From NCBI GenBank assembly GCA_009845835.1, contig VXYV01000067.1, positions 1-62,941 on the forward strand: a DNA stretch of 62,941 nucleotides. The letters run 5' to 3'. Shown here piece after piece: positions 1 through 8,792 of this stretch. Source of the DNA: Gammaproteobacteria bacterium. GTDB lineage: Bacteria; Pseudomonadota; Gammaproteobacteria; Pseudomonadales; Azotimanducaceae. Made by a program: the position numbers and the translations under genes. The notes below the pieces were generated by a model that had not been told where the DNA came from, ran no database searches, and was given only the letters and a program-made list of their open reading frames with translations. Numbering within the stretch: the stretch's first letter is position 1; each line of letters starts with the position of its first letter.

Positions 1-452
1 GTATTAGATTTATACTCTCTCAATTCGGTTCATTTGATCACCTTTTCTAATTTAAGGTCGTATATTTGATATTTTTTGTCAAATATACGACAAAGTGTGA
101 CTGAAATATTCTCCAGAACCAGCTTCATCGAAAAATTCAACTTAGATTAACTTTCTTCCGTTCGTGGTTTTATTGGGAGCAATGGTAAACAATATGGTTT
201 GAGTTCAAACGTTCTGTTGCCCCTAGGACGACACCGTTCAATGCATCCAGCGATTATAAATTTAGGATTGTCGCATCTGTGGGTACTTTAACTAGGTAGT
301 ATGCCTTATTCTTTGACAGAAAACCTATCGGTTCGACCATTACGAGAACTAAATAAGATTGAACTAAATTCTTAGAGCTACCTCGCGTTTTCGTGATCTC
401 TTTCATTACTGATAGAATTTACTCTGAAACACAATAAACAACCTCCATTTCC
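1..452. other. Gene-free leader region before ETF-QO
   Basis: No convincing coding sequence was seen on either strand. The stretch holds a strong inverted repeat (57-91, listed separately) and A+T-rich DNA up to the ETF-QO start. No clear Shine-Dalgarno is visible just before the ATG at 453. The upstream neighbour lies outside the window. Confidence 0.6.
57..91. repeat. Perfect 13-bp inverted repeat
   Basis: GTCGTATATTTGA (57-69) is followed after nine bases by its exact reverse complement (79-91). No T-run follows on either strand, so an intrinsic terminator is unlikely. An operator or an RNA hairpin is possible. The function is unknown. Confidence 0.7.
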
Positions 453-2108
453 ATGCCAAAAACAAGTCGAGAATCTTTAGAGTTTGATGTCGTTATAGTA
501 GGTGGTGGACCTTCCGGTTTAGCTACAGCAATTCGACTCATGCAACTCAATCAAGAAACCAATAGCGACATTTCCGTATGTCTCGTTGACAAGGGAAGTG
601 AAATAGGTGCACACATACTTTCTGGTGCAATCATGTACCCACGCGCGTTGAACGAACTGATACCTGACTGGAAAGAACTCGATCTACCCCACTCGCTCGT
701 ACAATCCGATGAATTTCATGTATTGACAAACGACCATCAGTCTTTGAAACTACCTCCGTCTTTTATTCCACGGCCTAGTCGAAACCACGGAAATCTTATT
801 GTTTCTTTGGGAAACGTATGTCGGTGGTTAGCCAAGCTTGCCGAAGATTTAGGTGTTATGATATTTCCGGGGTTTGCTGCTACAGATTTACTTTATGATG
901 AAGCTAACGCTGTAATAGGTGTGAGAACGGGAGATCTCGGGATCGGTAAACATGGAAAACAGAAGTCTACGTTTGAGCCCGGAGTAGACATCTATGCGAA
1001 ATACACGATTCTCGCGGAAGGTTGTCGAGGTCATCTTGGGAAACAGTTAATTCAAAAGTTTGAACTGGATGTCGAATCTTCTCCACAACATTATGCGATT
1101 GGTTTTAAAGAACTATGGGAAATTCCAGCAGAATCCCATGTCGAAGGGACGGTAGTACATACTATAGGTTGGCCCCTTGGATTTTCGTCGCAGTCTACCG
1201 GAGGTGGATTTCTATACCACAGTGAAAACGGACAAGTTTCATTGGGTTTGATCGTAGATTTATCTTACAGTAACCCACACCTCGACCCGTTTCAAGAATT
1301 CCAACGATGGAAACATCACCCCGTTGTGAAACAACATCTGTTGGATGGTAATCGAATCTCTTACGGTGCTCGAGCGATTACGAAGGGGGGTGTTAACTCA
1401 CTACCTAATCTTTCGGTCAATGGTGCGACTTTGGTGGGAGACGACGCAGGTTTTTTGAATCCACTGAAAATAAAAGGAACTCACACAGCAATTAAGTCCG
1501 GTATGCTGTGCGCAGAATCGATCATAGATGAGCTCAAACGAAATCGTCAGCATACGACACTTGATTTAGAAAAACGTTTCAAAGAAACGTGGCTGTACGA
1601 GGAACTATATAAAGCGCGAAATACTACTCCGGTTTGGAACAAATTTGGTATGCTCTTCGGTTCAGCATGGTTGTTTTTGGAGCACAATGTGTTTTTCGGT
1701 AGTAATCCGTTTACCGCACGTTCGAATATTCCGGATCATGCCAAATTGCGATATTCGCAAATCTGTTCAAAAATCAATTACCCGAAACCCGATAACATAA
1801 TTTCGTTCGATCTTCTTTCGAGTGTATATGCGTCGAACACCAACCATGAAGAGGATCAACCTTGTCACTTAAAACTGCAATACCACAGTATCCCGATCAA
1901 AGTCAATTTGAAAGATTACGACGAGCCAGCACAGCGATACTGTCCAGCAGGTGTATATGAAGTGGTAGAAGAAAACGGCGAACCTGTGTTTCGCATAAAT
2001 GCGCAAAACTGTATTCACTGTAAAACTTGCGATATCAAAGACCCGTCGCAGAACATTAATTGGGTTCCACCAGAAGGTTCAGGAGGTCCAAACTACCCGA
2101 ATATGTGA
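453..2108 (+). CDS. etfD: Electron transfer flavoprotein:ubiquinone oxidoreductase
   Basis: ETF-QO passes electrons from reduced electron transfer flavoprotein to ubiquinone, linking acyl-CoA and amino-acid dehydrogenases to the respiratory chain at the inner membrane. The 551-residue protein has an N-terminal FAD-binding GGGPSG motif (residues 17-22). At the C-terminus the four cysteines of the family's single 4Fe-4S cluster are visible (Cys497, 520, 523 and 526), followed by the usual end rich in Gly, Pro and Asn. The length is normal for the family. It is convergent with moaA. No etfA or etfB lies nearby. The 4Fe-4S module separates it from FixC-like relatives, so the call is firm. Confidence 0.96.
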   Translation: MPKTSRESLEFDVVIVGGGPSGLATAIRLMQLNQETNSDISVCLVDKGSEIGAHILSGAIMYPRALNELIPDWKELDLPHSLVQSDEFHVLTNDHQSLKLPPSFIPRPSRNHGNLIVSLGNVCRWLAKLAEDLGVMIFPGFAATDLLYDEANAVIGVRTGDLGIGKHGKQKSTFEPGVDIYAKYTILAEGCRGHLGKQLIQKFELDVESSPQHYAIGFKELWEIPAESHVEGTVVHTIGWPLGFSSQSTGGGFLYHSENGQVSLGLIVDLSYSNPHLDPFQEFQRWKHHPVVKQHLLDGNRISYGARAITKGGVNSLPNLSVNGATLVGDDAGFLNPLKIKGTHTAIKSGMLCAESIIDELKRNRQHTTLDLEKRFKETWLYEELYKARNTTPVWNKFGMLFGSAWLFLEHNVFFGSNPFTARSNIPDHAKLRYSQICSKINYPKPDNIISFDLLSSVYASNTNHEEDQPCHLKLQYHSIPIKVNLKDYDEPAQRYCPAGVYEVVEENGEPVFRINAQNCIHCKTCDIKDPSQNINWVPPEGSGGPNYPNM

Positions 2109-2183
2109 TGGTAATCATATTTCGAAGCAATGTCTAACGGGACACTGTTCCAAGTTAACCGAAACTTTAAGGACGGATAAAAG

Positions 2184-3149
2184 TTATCCACCGATAAATT
2201 TCATAACAGTTGTCTCACCGGTAAATGCTAGTCGCTGTTTATCGGACATCGCTTGTCTTAACAAAGACTGCAATTCAACATGAGCAATTTCTTGACTTTT
2301 CTTCAAAAGTGGACGGATATCGTAGTTTTTGGTATTAGAAAGGCAACCAAACAACAAACCATTAGAAGATAACCTCAATCTCGAGCAGGTGCGACAGAAA
2401 GGAACCGATTCGTTGGCAATGATTCCAAATGTCCCTCGATTAGGGATCTCAAATCGAACCGACGTGGAGTCATACGCAGAATCTAGTTTACGAAACTCAT
2501 ACTTCTCACTGATCAAATCCAGTATCTCTGACATGCCGACAAACTCTAACTGGTATTCTTGATTGCGTTTAAGATGCCCCATATTCATGAGTTCTATATA
2601 GCGTAACTCGATGCCGCGATCAAGGCAATAGCCTAGTATAGGAACAAGTTGATCTAGATTTGCCCTGCGTAATGGTACAGTATTAACCTTCACTTTTAAG
2701 TTTTCTTTTAGTGCTAACTCAATACCGGTCAGTACACTCTGTAAGTCACCACTTCTAGCAATTTTTCGAAACTCGGTGGCATCAAGAGTGTCTAAGCTAA
2801 CATTAATTCTGCTTAGTTTAGAATCGCGGATAACCGCCATTTTTTTTGCAAGAAACTGACCATTTGTTGTTACGGCGATGTCGTTTAAATCTAGTTGGTT
2901 TAAGGTTGCGAGTAAACCATCAAACTTTGTGGATATCAGTGGTTCCCCACCCGTAATCCTAAGTTTGTCAATCCCAGCAGCTTCGACGACCAGTCGTACG
3001 GCGAGATCTAGTTCACTAGCGGATAATTCGGCATTGAGTGGTTGAAGTTTTTTACCATCCGGTACACAATAGGTACACGCATAGTTACAGGCTGCAGTTA
3101 GACTAACTCTTAAGTTCTTGAATCGTCTACCTAGAGGATCAATAATCAA
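2184..3149 (-). CDS. moaA: GTP 3',8-cyclase MoaA (molybdenum cofactor biosynthesis)
   Basis: MoaA is a radical SAM enzyme that starts molybdopterin synthesis by converting GTP to 3',8-cyclo-GTP. The N-terminal cluster motif CNYACTYC supplies Cys21, Cys25 and Cys28; a GGEPL motif follows. The second cluster is bound by Cys252, Cys255 and Cys269 in the usual C-x2-C-x13-C spacing. The protein ends in Gly-Gly, as MoaA requires for catalysis. At 321 residues it is of normal length. The start chosen is TTG at 3149, since no ATG lies upstream of the radical SAM motif. The other moa and moe genes are not adjacent. The product would serve the formate and sulfite dehydrogenases encoded here. Confidence 0.95.
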   Translation of the reverse strand: MIIDPLGRRFKNLRVSLTAACNYACTYCVPDGKKLQPLNAELSASELDLAVRLVVEAAGIDKLRITGGEPLISTKFDGLLATLNQLDLNDIAVTTNGQFLAKKMAVIRDSKLSRINVSLDTLDATEFRKIARSGDLQSVLTGIELALKENLKVKVNTVPLRRANLDQLVPILGYCLDRGIELRYIELMNMGHLKRNQEYQLEFVGMSEILDLISEKYEFRKLDSAYDSTSVRFEIPNRGTFGIIANESVPFCRTCSRLRLSSNGLLFGCLSNTKNYDIRPLLKKSQEIAHVELQSLLRQAMSDKQRLAFTGETTVMKFIGG

Positions 3150-3224
3150 AGTGATTGTTCAGTAGTTTGGCACAATGGGTATACATACTAAGTGTCGGTG
3201 ATCGGAGCAATTGGTAAGTAAAAA

Positions 3225-4820
3225 TTAACGCGCTGCAAGTTTGACAAAGTCCATGAATTTCTGTGGTTTGTTTTCCAACAGAATACCTTGCCGGTAAATT
3301 CTTGCCGCTAAGATTCGCACCCCTAGGGTTGACCCAATCATTACTGCAAGATTCAGTAAATAGACGGGTAATGCCGGCAAGGACGCTGAGAGACTAATCA
3401 TCAAAAATGGAGTGAACGGGGGAAAGAAAGAAAATATCGAAACAATAACTGAGTCTGGATTCAACACAATTGCAATCATAAACATAATAGGCAACACAAG
3501 CATCATTTGGATTGGTGCTGCTAATGTTTGCGCTTCACGGATATTTCCACACACGGAACCAACGGCTGATTGAAGTTAACCGTAAAAGTCAAACCCTAAT
3601 ACGAAATAAATCAAGAAATTAAATATATATATTGGGTTAAAAAACATACCCACTACGCTCCCTGCATTTACAGTAGGTAGCATAGCAATTAGACTCCCGC
3701 CGAAGAAAATTAGTACACCAAGCATACATATCCATACACTTGCAATTGTGAGTAAGACCAATGCTACACCTATAAGTTTTCCGTCCATGAGTTGTGATGC
3801 AGTAGTACTAGAAAGTATCAGTTCGGCGATACGAGTAGATTTTTCTTCTACTGTTCCTGCTAATATCATGGCTGAACCAATCAATACCATAAACCAAAGT
3901 ATGTATTGATACCCGACTGGCGCATATTGAGCAATTTCTTCAATAACTGATTCATTTATGTGTTCTATTGTGTCAACTGGTGAAGTTAATAACGATGCAA
4001 CAGTATCGGAAGTCTGTTCGTTGGGAGTACTCCTTTCAAATCGACTTGGACGCATAAGTCGACGGGCGGTTTCAAAATCGATGTCAGAAGCGTCAAATCT
4101 GTGTTTTCGTAACACTTCTGAAGCAAACTGGGTATACCAATTCTGTAGCGTGAGAGCACGGTATGAATCATCTAAAGTGAAAAATTTTCCACCTTCCTCT
4201 GCATCTATAAAGTCTGATGGAATAACAAAATAACCGTCAATCTGGCCAGTCGACAAGAGTACGTCCCAATCCGTCGTAACCTCGTTTGGGTCGGTTTCCC
4301 AGTACTGAGAGAAGCCGGTAACATGTTCCCGTAAGAAGGGAGTCATGGCTTCCCACCAAAAACTAAAACGATCGACGAACGGAGCTGAATCGTCTAAAGA
4401 CACCAAACCCGTGCGTGCGGAAACTAGAAGTGTGTCACCGATCATATCAACAAGTTCTTCCACTTCATGATTCTCGGTAAGTTCAGCTAACTCGGTGAGA
4501 ATTTCAAAGTTATAAAGATCATTTTCTCGGTTCTGAACATAACGAATAGTTTTTTGCAGATCACTCAATAGAATCGCATCTGCAATTTCTTGACCAAGTG
4601 AGTTAGTATGATCAATTACCGCGTATTGATTACTCACTTCATCTTCTGCGAAGGGAGTAGACTCGAAAATTGAAATTGTCGTTGCTAACATCGAAATCAC
4701 AAACAGGATCATTACCAGTATGGGACCGAGAAGAACACCAACCCAAAACAATTTTGTAGATGCAGCTTCAAGCCAATCGCGTTTAGCGATTAACCAGATG
4801 GCATGAAAATAACTAATCAT
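3225..4820 (-). pseudogene. natB: ABC-2 (NatB-like) permease interrupted by an in-frame TAA
   Basis: This is the permease partner of the ATPase gene just upstream (4851-5759). The first 414 codons give a membrane anchor near residues 25-47, a large extracytoplasmic region and several membrane spans, as in NatB-type sodium or lipid exporters. Translation then meets TAA at 3576-3578. The same reading frame continues without shift for 117 more codons (about VGSVCGNIREAQ onward) through two further hydrophobic segments and a normal C-terminus. The break is thus one stop codon, not a frameshift. It may be a true null mutation, a sequencing error or stop-codon readthrough. The first part could be expressed as a truncated permease lacking its last spans. 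Confidence 0.8.
3576..3578 (-). other. In-frame TAA splitting the natB-like gene
   Basis: On the minus strand the context is TAC GGT TAA CTT CAA. Homologous permeases usually have a small residue here (family knowledge, not aligned). The distance from the start at 4820 to the downstream GTG at 3554 is 1266 nt, a multiple of three, so both halves share one frame. Confidence 0.85.
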
Positions 4821-4850
4821 TGAACTTCCAAGTTAATTTATTGCTGGAAC

Positions 4851-5759
4851 TCATTTCATCTTCTTTTCACTACCGACTGCTCGCAAGAAAATCTCATGTA
4901 ATGAAACCGCGTTTGTATTGAACAGACTCACCCGAGTTCGAGGTAAAACTTGAGCAAGTATTTCTTGTGTATCCGCGTTTTCTGACACTTGTAAGGTAGC
5001 TGTCCTGCCTACTTGTTTCACAGAAATTACATGTTCGATCCCATAAAACACATCACATTCACCAGAGTGTTCAATCTTGATTGTGTTTCCTTTACGAATG
5101 TCTTCAATAGGTCCTTCGACAATCGATTCCCCTTTGTTTATAAGCACTATTTGATCGCACAATGTTTCGGCTTGCTCCATAATATGAGTAGAAAGAATGA
5201 CAGTTGCATTTTGTTTTACTCGATCAAAAATAATATCACGCACCAATTCAACATTGACTGGGTCTAAACCGCTAAATGGTTCATCTAAAACTAGGAGAAT
5301 TGGATCGTGGACTAAAGTAGCGATTAGTTGTACTTTTTGTCCCATCCCTTTTGAAAGTTCTTGACATCGTGAGCGTTGCCATTGTGAAAGATCGAATTTA
5401 TTGAGTAACTCTTTTGCTTGAGAAGCGGCAGTTAGCTTGGACATTCCATTTAATCTACCCAAATAAACGATATAGTCGAGAACTCGCATTCGTTTATACA
5501 ACCCTTTTTCTTCAGGCAAGTAGCCAATTTGGTGTCTAATTTGACTAACATCGCTAGTTCCTAACACCTGAACTTCGCCGGAAGTCGGTTCGGTAATACC
5601 AACTAATAGGCGCATCGCAGTGGTTTTACCGGCGCCATTGGGTCCAATAAAGCCGTAAATACAGCCCGGAGGAATACTAAGGGAAAAGTTATTCAGAGCA
5701 CATAATTCGCCAAATACTTTGAAAGTATTTTCGAAAATTACGCTGTTAAATGAGGTCAA
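4851..5759 (-). CDS. natA: ABC transporter ATP-binding protein, NatA-like
   Basis: This is the cytoplasmic ATPase of an ABC-2 exporter. The 302-residue protein has Walker A GPNGAGKTT (39-47), a signature LSKGM (135-139), Walker B ILLVLDEP (154-161) and an H-loop in the segment STHIMEQ. The C-terminal 80 residues form the extra domain of the NatA/YhaQ group. The gene runs 30 nt ahead of the natB-like gene in the same direction, so the two form an operon. Since natB is interrupted, this ATPase may have no complete partner. The substrate cannot be read from the sequence. Confidence 0.9.
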   Translation of the reverse strand: MTSFNSVIFENTFKVFGELCALNNFSLSIPPGCIYGFIGPNGAGKTTAMRLLVGITEPTSGEVQVLGTSDVSQIRHQIGYLPEEKGLYKRMRVLDYIVYLGRLNGMSKLTAASQAKELLNKFDLSQWQRSRCQELSKGMGQKVQLIATLVHDPILLVLDEPFSGLDPVNVELVRDIIFDRVKQNATVILSTHIMEQAETLCDQIVLINKGESIVEGPIEDIRKGNTIKIEHSGECDVFYGIEHVISVKQVGRTATLQVSENADTQEILAQVLPRTRVSLFNTNAVSLHEIFLRAVGSEKKMK

Positions 5760-6148
5760 AAAATCGCCTTAACAGTGATTCGTTATCAAAATAACTCCGA
5801 AACACATTCTAGTTTCTTAGACCAATACTATGAAGCGACTACTTGTTAGTGAATATGTTAGCTAGTGCATCCTGTTAGAAAACGATTAAATGCAAGTGCT
5901 ATCAGTTAGATTCAGCACTGGTACCTTTAGAAGTTGCTAGTCGGCAGTCATAACCTACCAAGTTGCGAATTATTAAAACGTTATATATCGCTTGTATTAT
6001 TTACTAGTACTGCATAAATAGGATGTTTACAGGTTGTTTGTAGATTAAATGATCAAGTTGATTTCCATTTCAATTCACTTGAGCAATCGAATGTAGGTCC
6101 GTCCCTAAGGAAAGTAAAACACACTTGTCTGCTTTGCTAGCTAGGAAA
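5760..6148. other. Intergenic region between natA and murF
   Basis: About 390 nt of A+T-rich DNA without a credible ORF, RNA gene or strong hairpin. It must hold the natA promoter on the minus strand, but no clear -35/-10 pair could be chosen. Confidence 0.5.
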
Positions 6149-7492
6149 CTACTTGACTTGATCACTATTCCGCAATCGTGCTAACAATCGTTCCATGAAA
6201 CTACTTTGCCAAAACAATGAGTTGGAACCTTTAACCAGGACTACATCTTCAGGACGAAGTTCTCTTTCCAAATCATCCAATAATGCTTTGTCGGCTGCTT
6301 GAAAGAAAAACGTCGATTGACGATTGAGTTGTTCATATAAAGGTAAGGCAAGTTCTCCTACACAGTACACAAGATCTATATTCTTAATGTGTTTCGCTAA
6401 GTTTCGGTGATAACATGAAGATTTATCCCCAAGTTCGTTCATTTGTCCAATCACAGCAATCCTTCTACTACGAGTAGGGGTTTTTCGCAGTACGTTCAGA
6501 GCTTCCTGTACACTCGAAGGACTTGCGTTATAGCTATCATCAATGATTGTGATTCCGGCGACTGAGTGTATGTTCCCTCTCCCTTTAGGTAGAACTGAAG
6601 TTACCGACTGGAGTTTTTTCAGGGGAATTTGTAATACAAGAAGGACCGCTGCACACGCTGCTAGTGTTTGAGCACGATGATTTCCACCACCAGGCACTTC
6701 GACTGCAGTTTCGTCTGAAATAGATGAAAAATGATATCGGTTGTCTTTAATATGCCGAATTCTAAGATCAGCATCTTTCTCGAAACCAAACGTTAAGCAC
6801 TTTTTCCCCCAAGATTGAAATTCATGTACCGAAAGCGAATGTGGTAGGACGAAAATACCATTTTCGGACAAACCCGAAGTGATCGCGAACTTTTCTTGCT
6901 CTAATGCAGCAAAAGAAGTAAAGTTTCCGATATGAGCCTCAAGAATATTAAGCAGTACTGCAACGTCAGGTTTTGTTAATTGCGATAGAGGTGCTAATTC
7001 TCCGGAGTGATTGGTACCTATTTCGAAAATAGCGTATTGGGCATCTTCTGGAGTTCTCGCTAAACTTAATGGTACCCCGATGTGATTATTGAAACTTCCC
7101 TCTAACGGTGGTGTGTTGAGAATTGAGGAAAGAAAATATTGAAAAGTTGTTTTACCACTACTTCCCGTGACTGTAATGACAGGGCATTGCAACTGTTGCC
7201 GTCTATAGTATGCTAGTTCATTTAGAACATTCAGAGTATTCTGAACACGTAAATGTGGGATTATTCTGTCTTTGTCGATCTCTGTCAAAGTACCAACTGC
7301 ACCGTTGGCGAACGCATGGGGTATGAAATCATGACCGTTAACTCTACCCTTTAAAGGAATAAACAGGTCCCCTTCCCTTATCAATCTCGAATCAAAATGA
7401 ATTCCAAGTATGTCGGGTCCAGAAGTTATTGGCTGCCTTAAAGCAGAACACAATTCATCCCAAGTCCAAAGTGGTTTACTCTTGGGAAGCAT
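6149..7492 (-). CDS. murF: UDP-N-acetylmuramoyl-tripeptide--D-alanyl-D-alanine ligase
   Basis: MurF adds D-Ala-D-Ala to the UDP-MurNAc-tripeptide in the cytoplasm, the last soluble step of peptidoglycan precursor synthesis. The three Mur-ligase domains can be followed: an N-terminal substrate domain with SRLIREGDLFIPLKG, the central ATPase with P-loop GSSGKTT (110-116) and the downstream EIGTNHSGE segment, and a C-terminal domain with DDSYNASPSS. At 447 residues the length is normal. The gene stands alone: mraY, murE and other dcw genes, which usually flank murF, are absent. Confidence 0.95.
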   Translation of the reverse strand: MLPKSKPLWTWDELCSALRQPITSGPDILGIHFDSRLIREGDLFIPLKGRVNGHDFIPHAFANGAVGTLTEIDKDRIIPHLRVQNTLNVLNELAYYRRQQLQCPVITVTGSSGKTTFQYFLSSILNTPPLEGSFNNHIGVPLSLARTPEDAQYAIFEIGTNHSGELAPLSQLTKPDVAVLLNILEAHIGNFTSFAALEQEKFAITSGLSENGIFVLPHSLSVHEFQSWGKKCLTFGFEKDADLRIRHIKDNRYHFSSISDETAVEVPGGGNHRAQTLAACAAVLLVLQIPLKKLQSVTSVLPKGRGNIHSVAGITIIDDSYNASPSSVQEALNVLRKTPTRSRRIAVIGQMNELGDKSSCYHRNLAKHIKNIDLVYCVGELALPLYEQLNRQSTFFFQAADKALLDDLERELRPEDVVLVKGSNSLFWQSSFMERLLARLRNSDQVK

Positions 7493-7615
7493 ACTACGAT
7501 ATCAAATACGGAATTAGTACGGGCGTGATCAAAGAAAGTACGGAACGAAACAACCTAATTGACGGATAGCGATACCAAAGAAGATTAATTGCAAAATCTT
7601 CTCCCACGCGGTACC

Positions 7616-8581
7616 TTATGTTGTTTCCCGATATTTGACATCAGGATGTATACAAAGCATCTCATACACCAAATTAGCCGCTAATAAAGAGGTACCTCGA
7701 GTCATATCAAACATTGGCGAAACTTCGACCAAATCTCCACCAATAAAGTTCAATCCACGACATCCGCGAATGATTTCTAAACCTTGCATCGTAGTCAAAC
7801 CACCCGATTCTGGTGTCCCGGTTCCGGGTGCATAGGCGGGATCCAATCCATCAATATCGAAGCTAAGATAAACAGGATGATCCCCAATAATCGAACGGAA
7901 TTCGTCCATCATGGTTTCAAGAGAATGATACCAACACTCGTGTGCTTGAACAACTTTGAAGCCTTGTTCCTTTGACCAATCAAAATCTGCAGGATCGTAA
8001 CCGGTCCCTCGTAAACCAATTTGCACAACTTTATCACGTTGCAATAAATCTTCTTCGACGGCCCGTCTAAACGGAGTTCCATGGGTATATTTCTCACCAA
8101 ACATTTTGTCATTTGCATCGGCATGTGCGTCGACATGAACAACCGCTACAGGACCGTAAGTCTGGTACGCAGCTCGCAAAATCGGTAATACAATGGAGTG
8201 ATCTCCACCTAATGTCAGCGGTACACAACTATTTGCAAAAATTGACGTGTAGTATTCAGTAATGAGTTCAAAACTTTTTCGAATGTGGTAGGTATTTATT
8301 GGAACGTCTCCCAAGTCTGCTACTTGAATTGAATCAAATGGCATCGCGCGCGTCGCCATGTTATACGGTCGTAAGAGACGTGATTCATCTCTAATTTCTC
8401 GCGGTGCTAATCGAGCACCTGGTCTATTCGAAGTTCCAATGTCAAATGGGACACCCACAATACAGGCATCCAATTCGTTGGTATCAGTACTCGTAGGAAG
8501 CCGCATAAAAGTTGCTGGCCCTCCCACGCGAGGCATCGCATTTCCTGACAAAGGTTGATTAAATTTGGATTGGTCATTCAT
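7616..8581 (-). CDS. speB: Ureohydrolase, agmatinase or guanidinobutyrase
   Basis: A manganese enzyme that hydrolyses a guanidino substrate to an amine and urea. All metal ligands of the arginase fold are present, counted from the ATG at 8581: His128 in GGDHS, Asp151, His153 and Asp155 in DAHAD, and Asp242 and Asp244 in FDIDGLDP. The 321-residue length is typical. A GTG nine bases upstream (8590) is an alternative start. Agmatinase and 4-guanidinobutyrase share these motifs; the N-terminal style (PRVGGPATFMRLP) recalls guanidinobutyrases. No arginine or polyamine gene adjoins, so the substrate stays open. Confidence 0.88.
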   Translation of the reverse strand: MNDQSKFNQPLSGNAMPRVGGPATFMRLPTSTDTNELDACIVGVPFDIGTSNRPGARLAPREIRDESRLLRPYNMATRAMPFDSIQVADLGDVPINTYHIRKSFELITEYYTSIFANSCVPLTLGGDHSIVLPILRAAYQTYGPVAVVHVDAHADANDKMFGEKYTHGTPFRRAVEEDLLQRDKVVQIGLRGTGYDPADFDWSKEQGFKVVQAHECWYHSLETMMDEFRSIIGDHPVYLSFDIDGLDPAYAPGTGTPESGGLTTMQGLEIIRGCRGLNFIGGDLVEVSPMFDMTRGTSLLAANLVYEMLCIHPDVKYRETT

Positions 8582-8701
8582 TTTGTACACGAAATTGCTA
8601 GTGTCCGACAGGAAAAACTTTTCAACAAAATTTTAGCAAACTACACTGCTTGTTGTGTTAATACTCACCAAGGAAACGAGAACTACTAAAAAGTTAAAGA
8701 A

Positions 8702-8732
8702 AATGCCGCATTCTCCATGAGAATACGGCATT
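8702..8732 (-). terminator. Intrinsic terminator of the M16 peptidase gene
   Basis: A 14-bp stem with one mismatch (C8709:A8725) and a three-base loop. Read on the minus strand it is followed at once by the T-rich tract TTTCTTTAACTTTTT. It sits 60 nt beyond the stop of the M16 gene and before the ureohydrolase gene. Confidence 0.8.
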
Positions 8733-8792
8733 CGTTTCAATTGTTATGTTACGTAGTGTCTTATCAACTACAAAACAACTACAGCAGACGTT

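Noticed and set aside
3576-3578. Alternative genetic code (TAA as sense)
   Set aside because: TAA ends other intact genes here, for example fdsA and sppA, so global reassignment is excluded.
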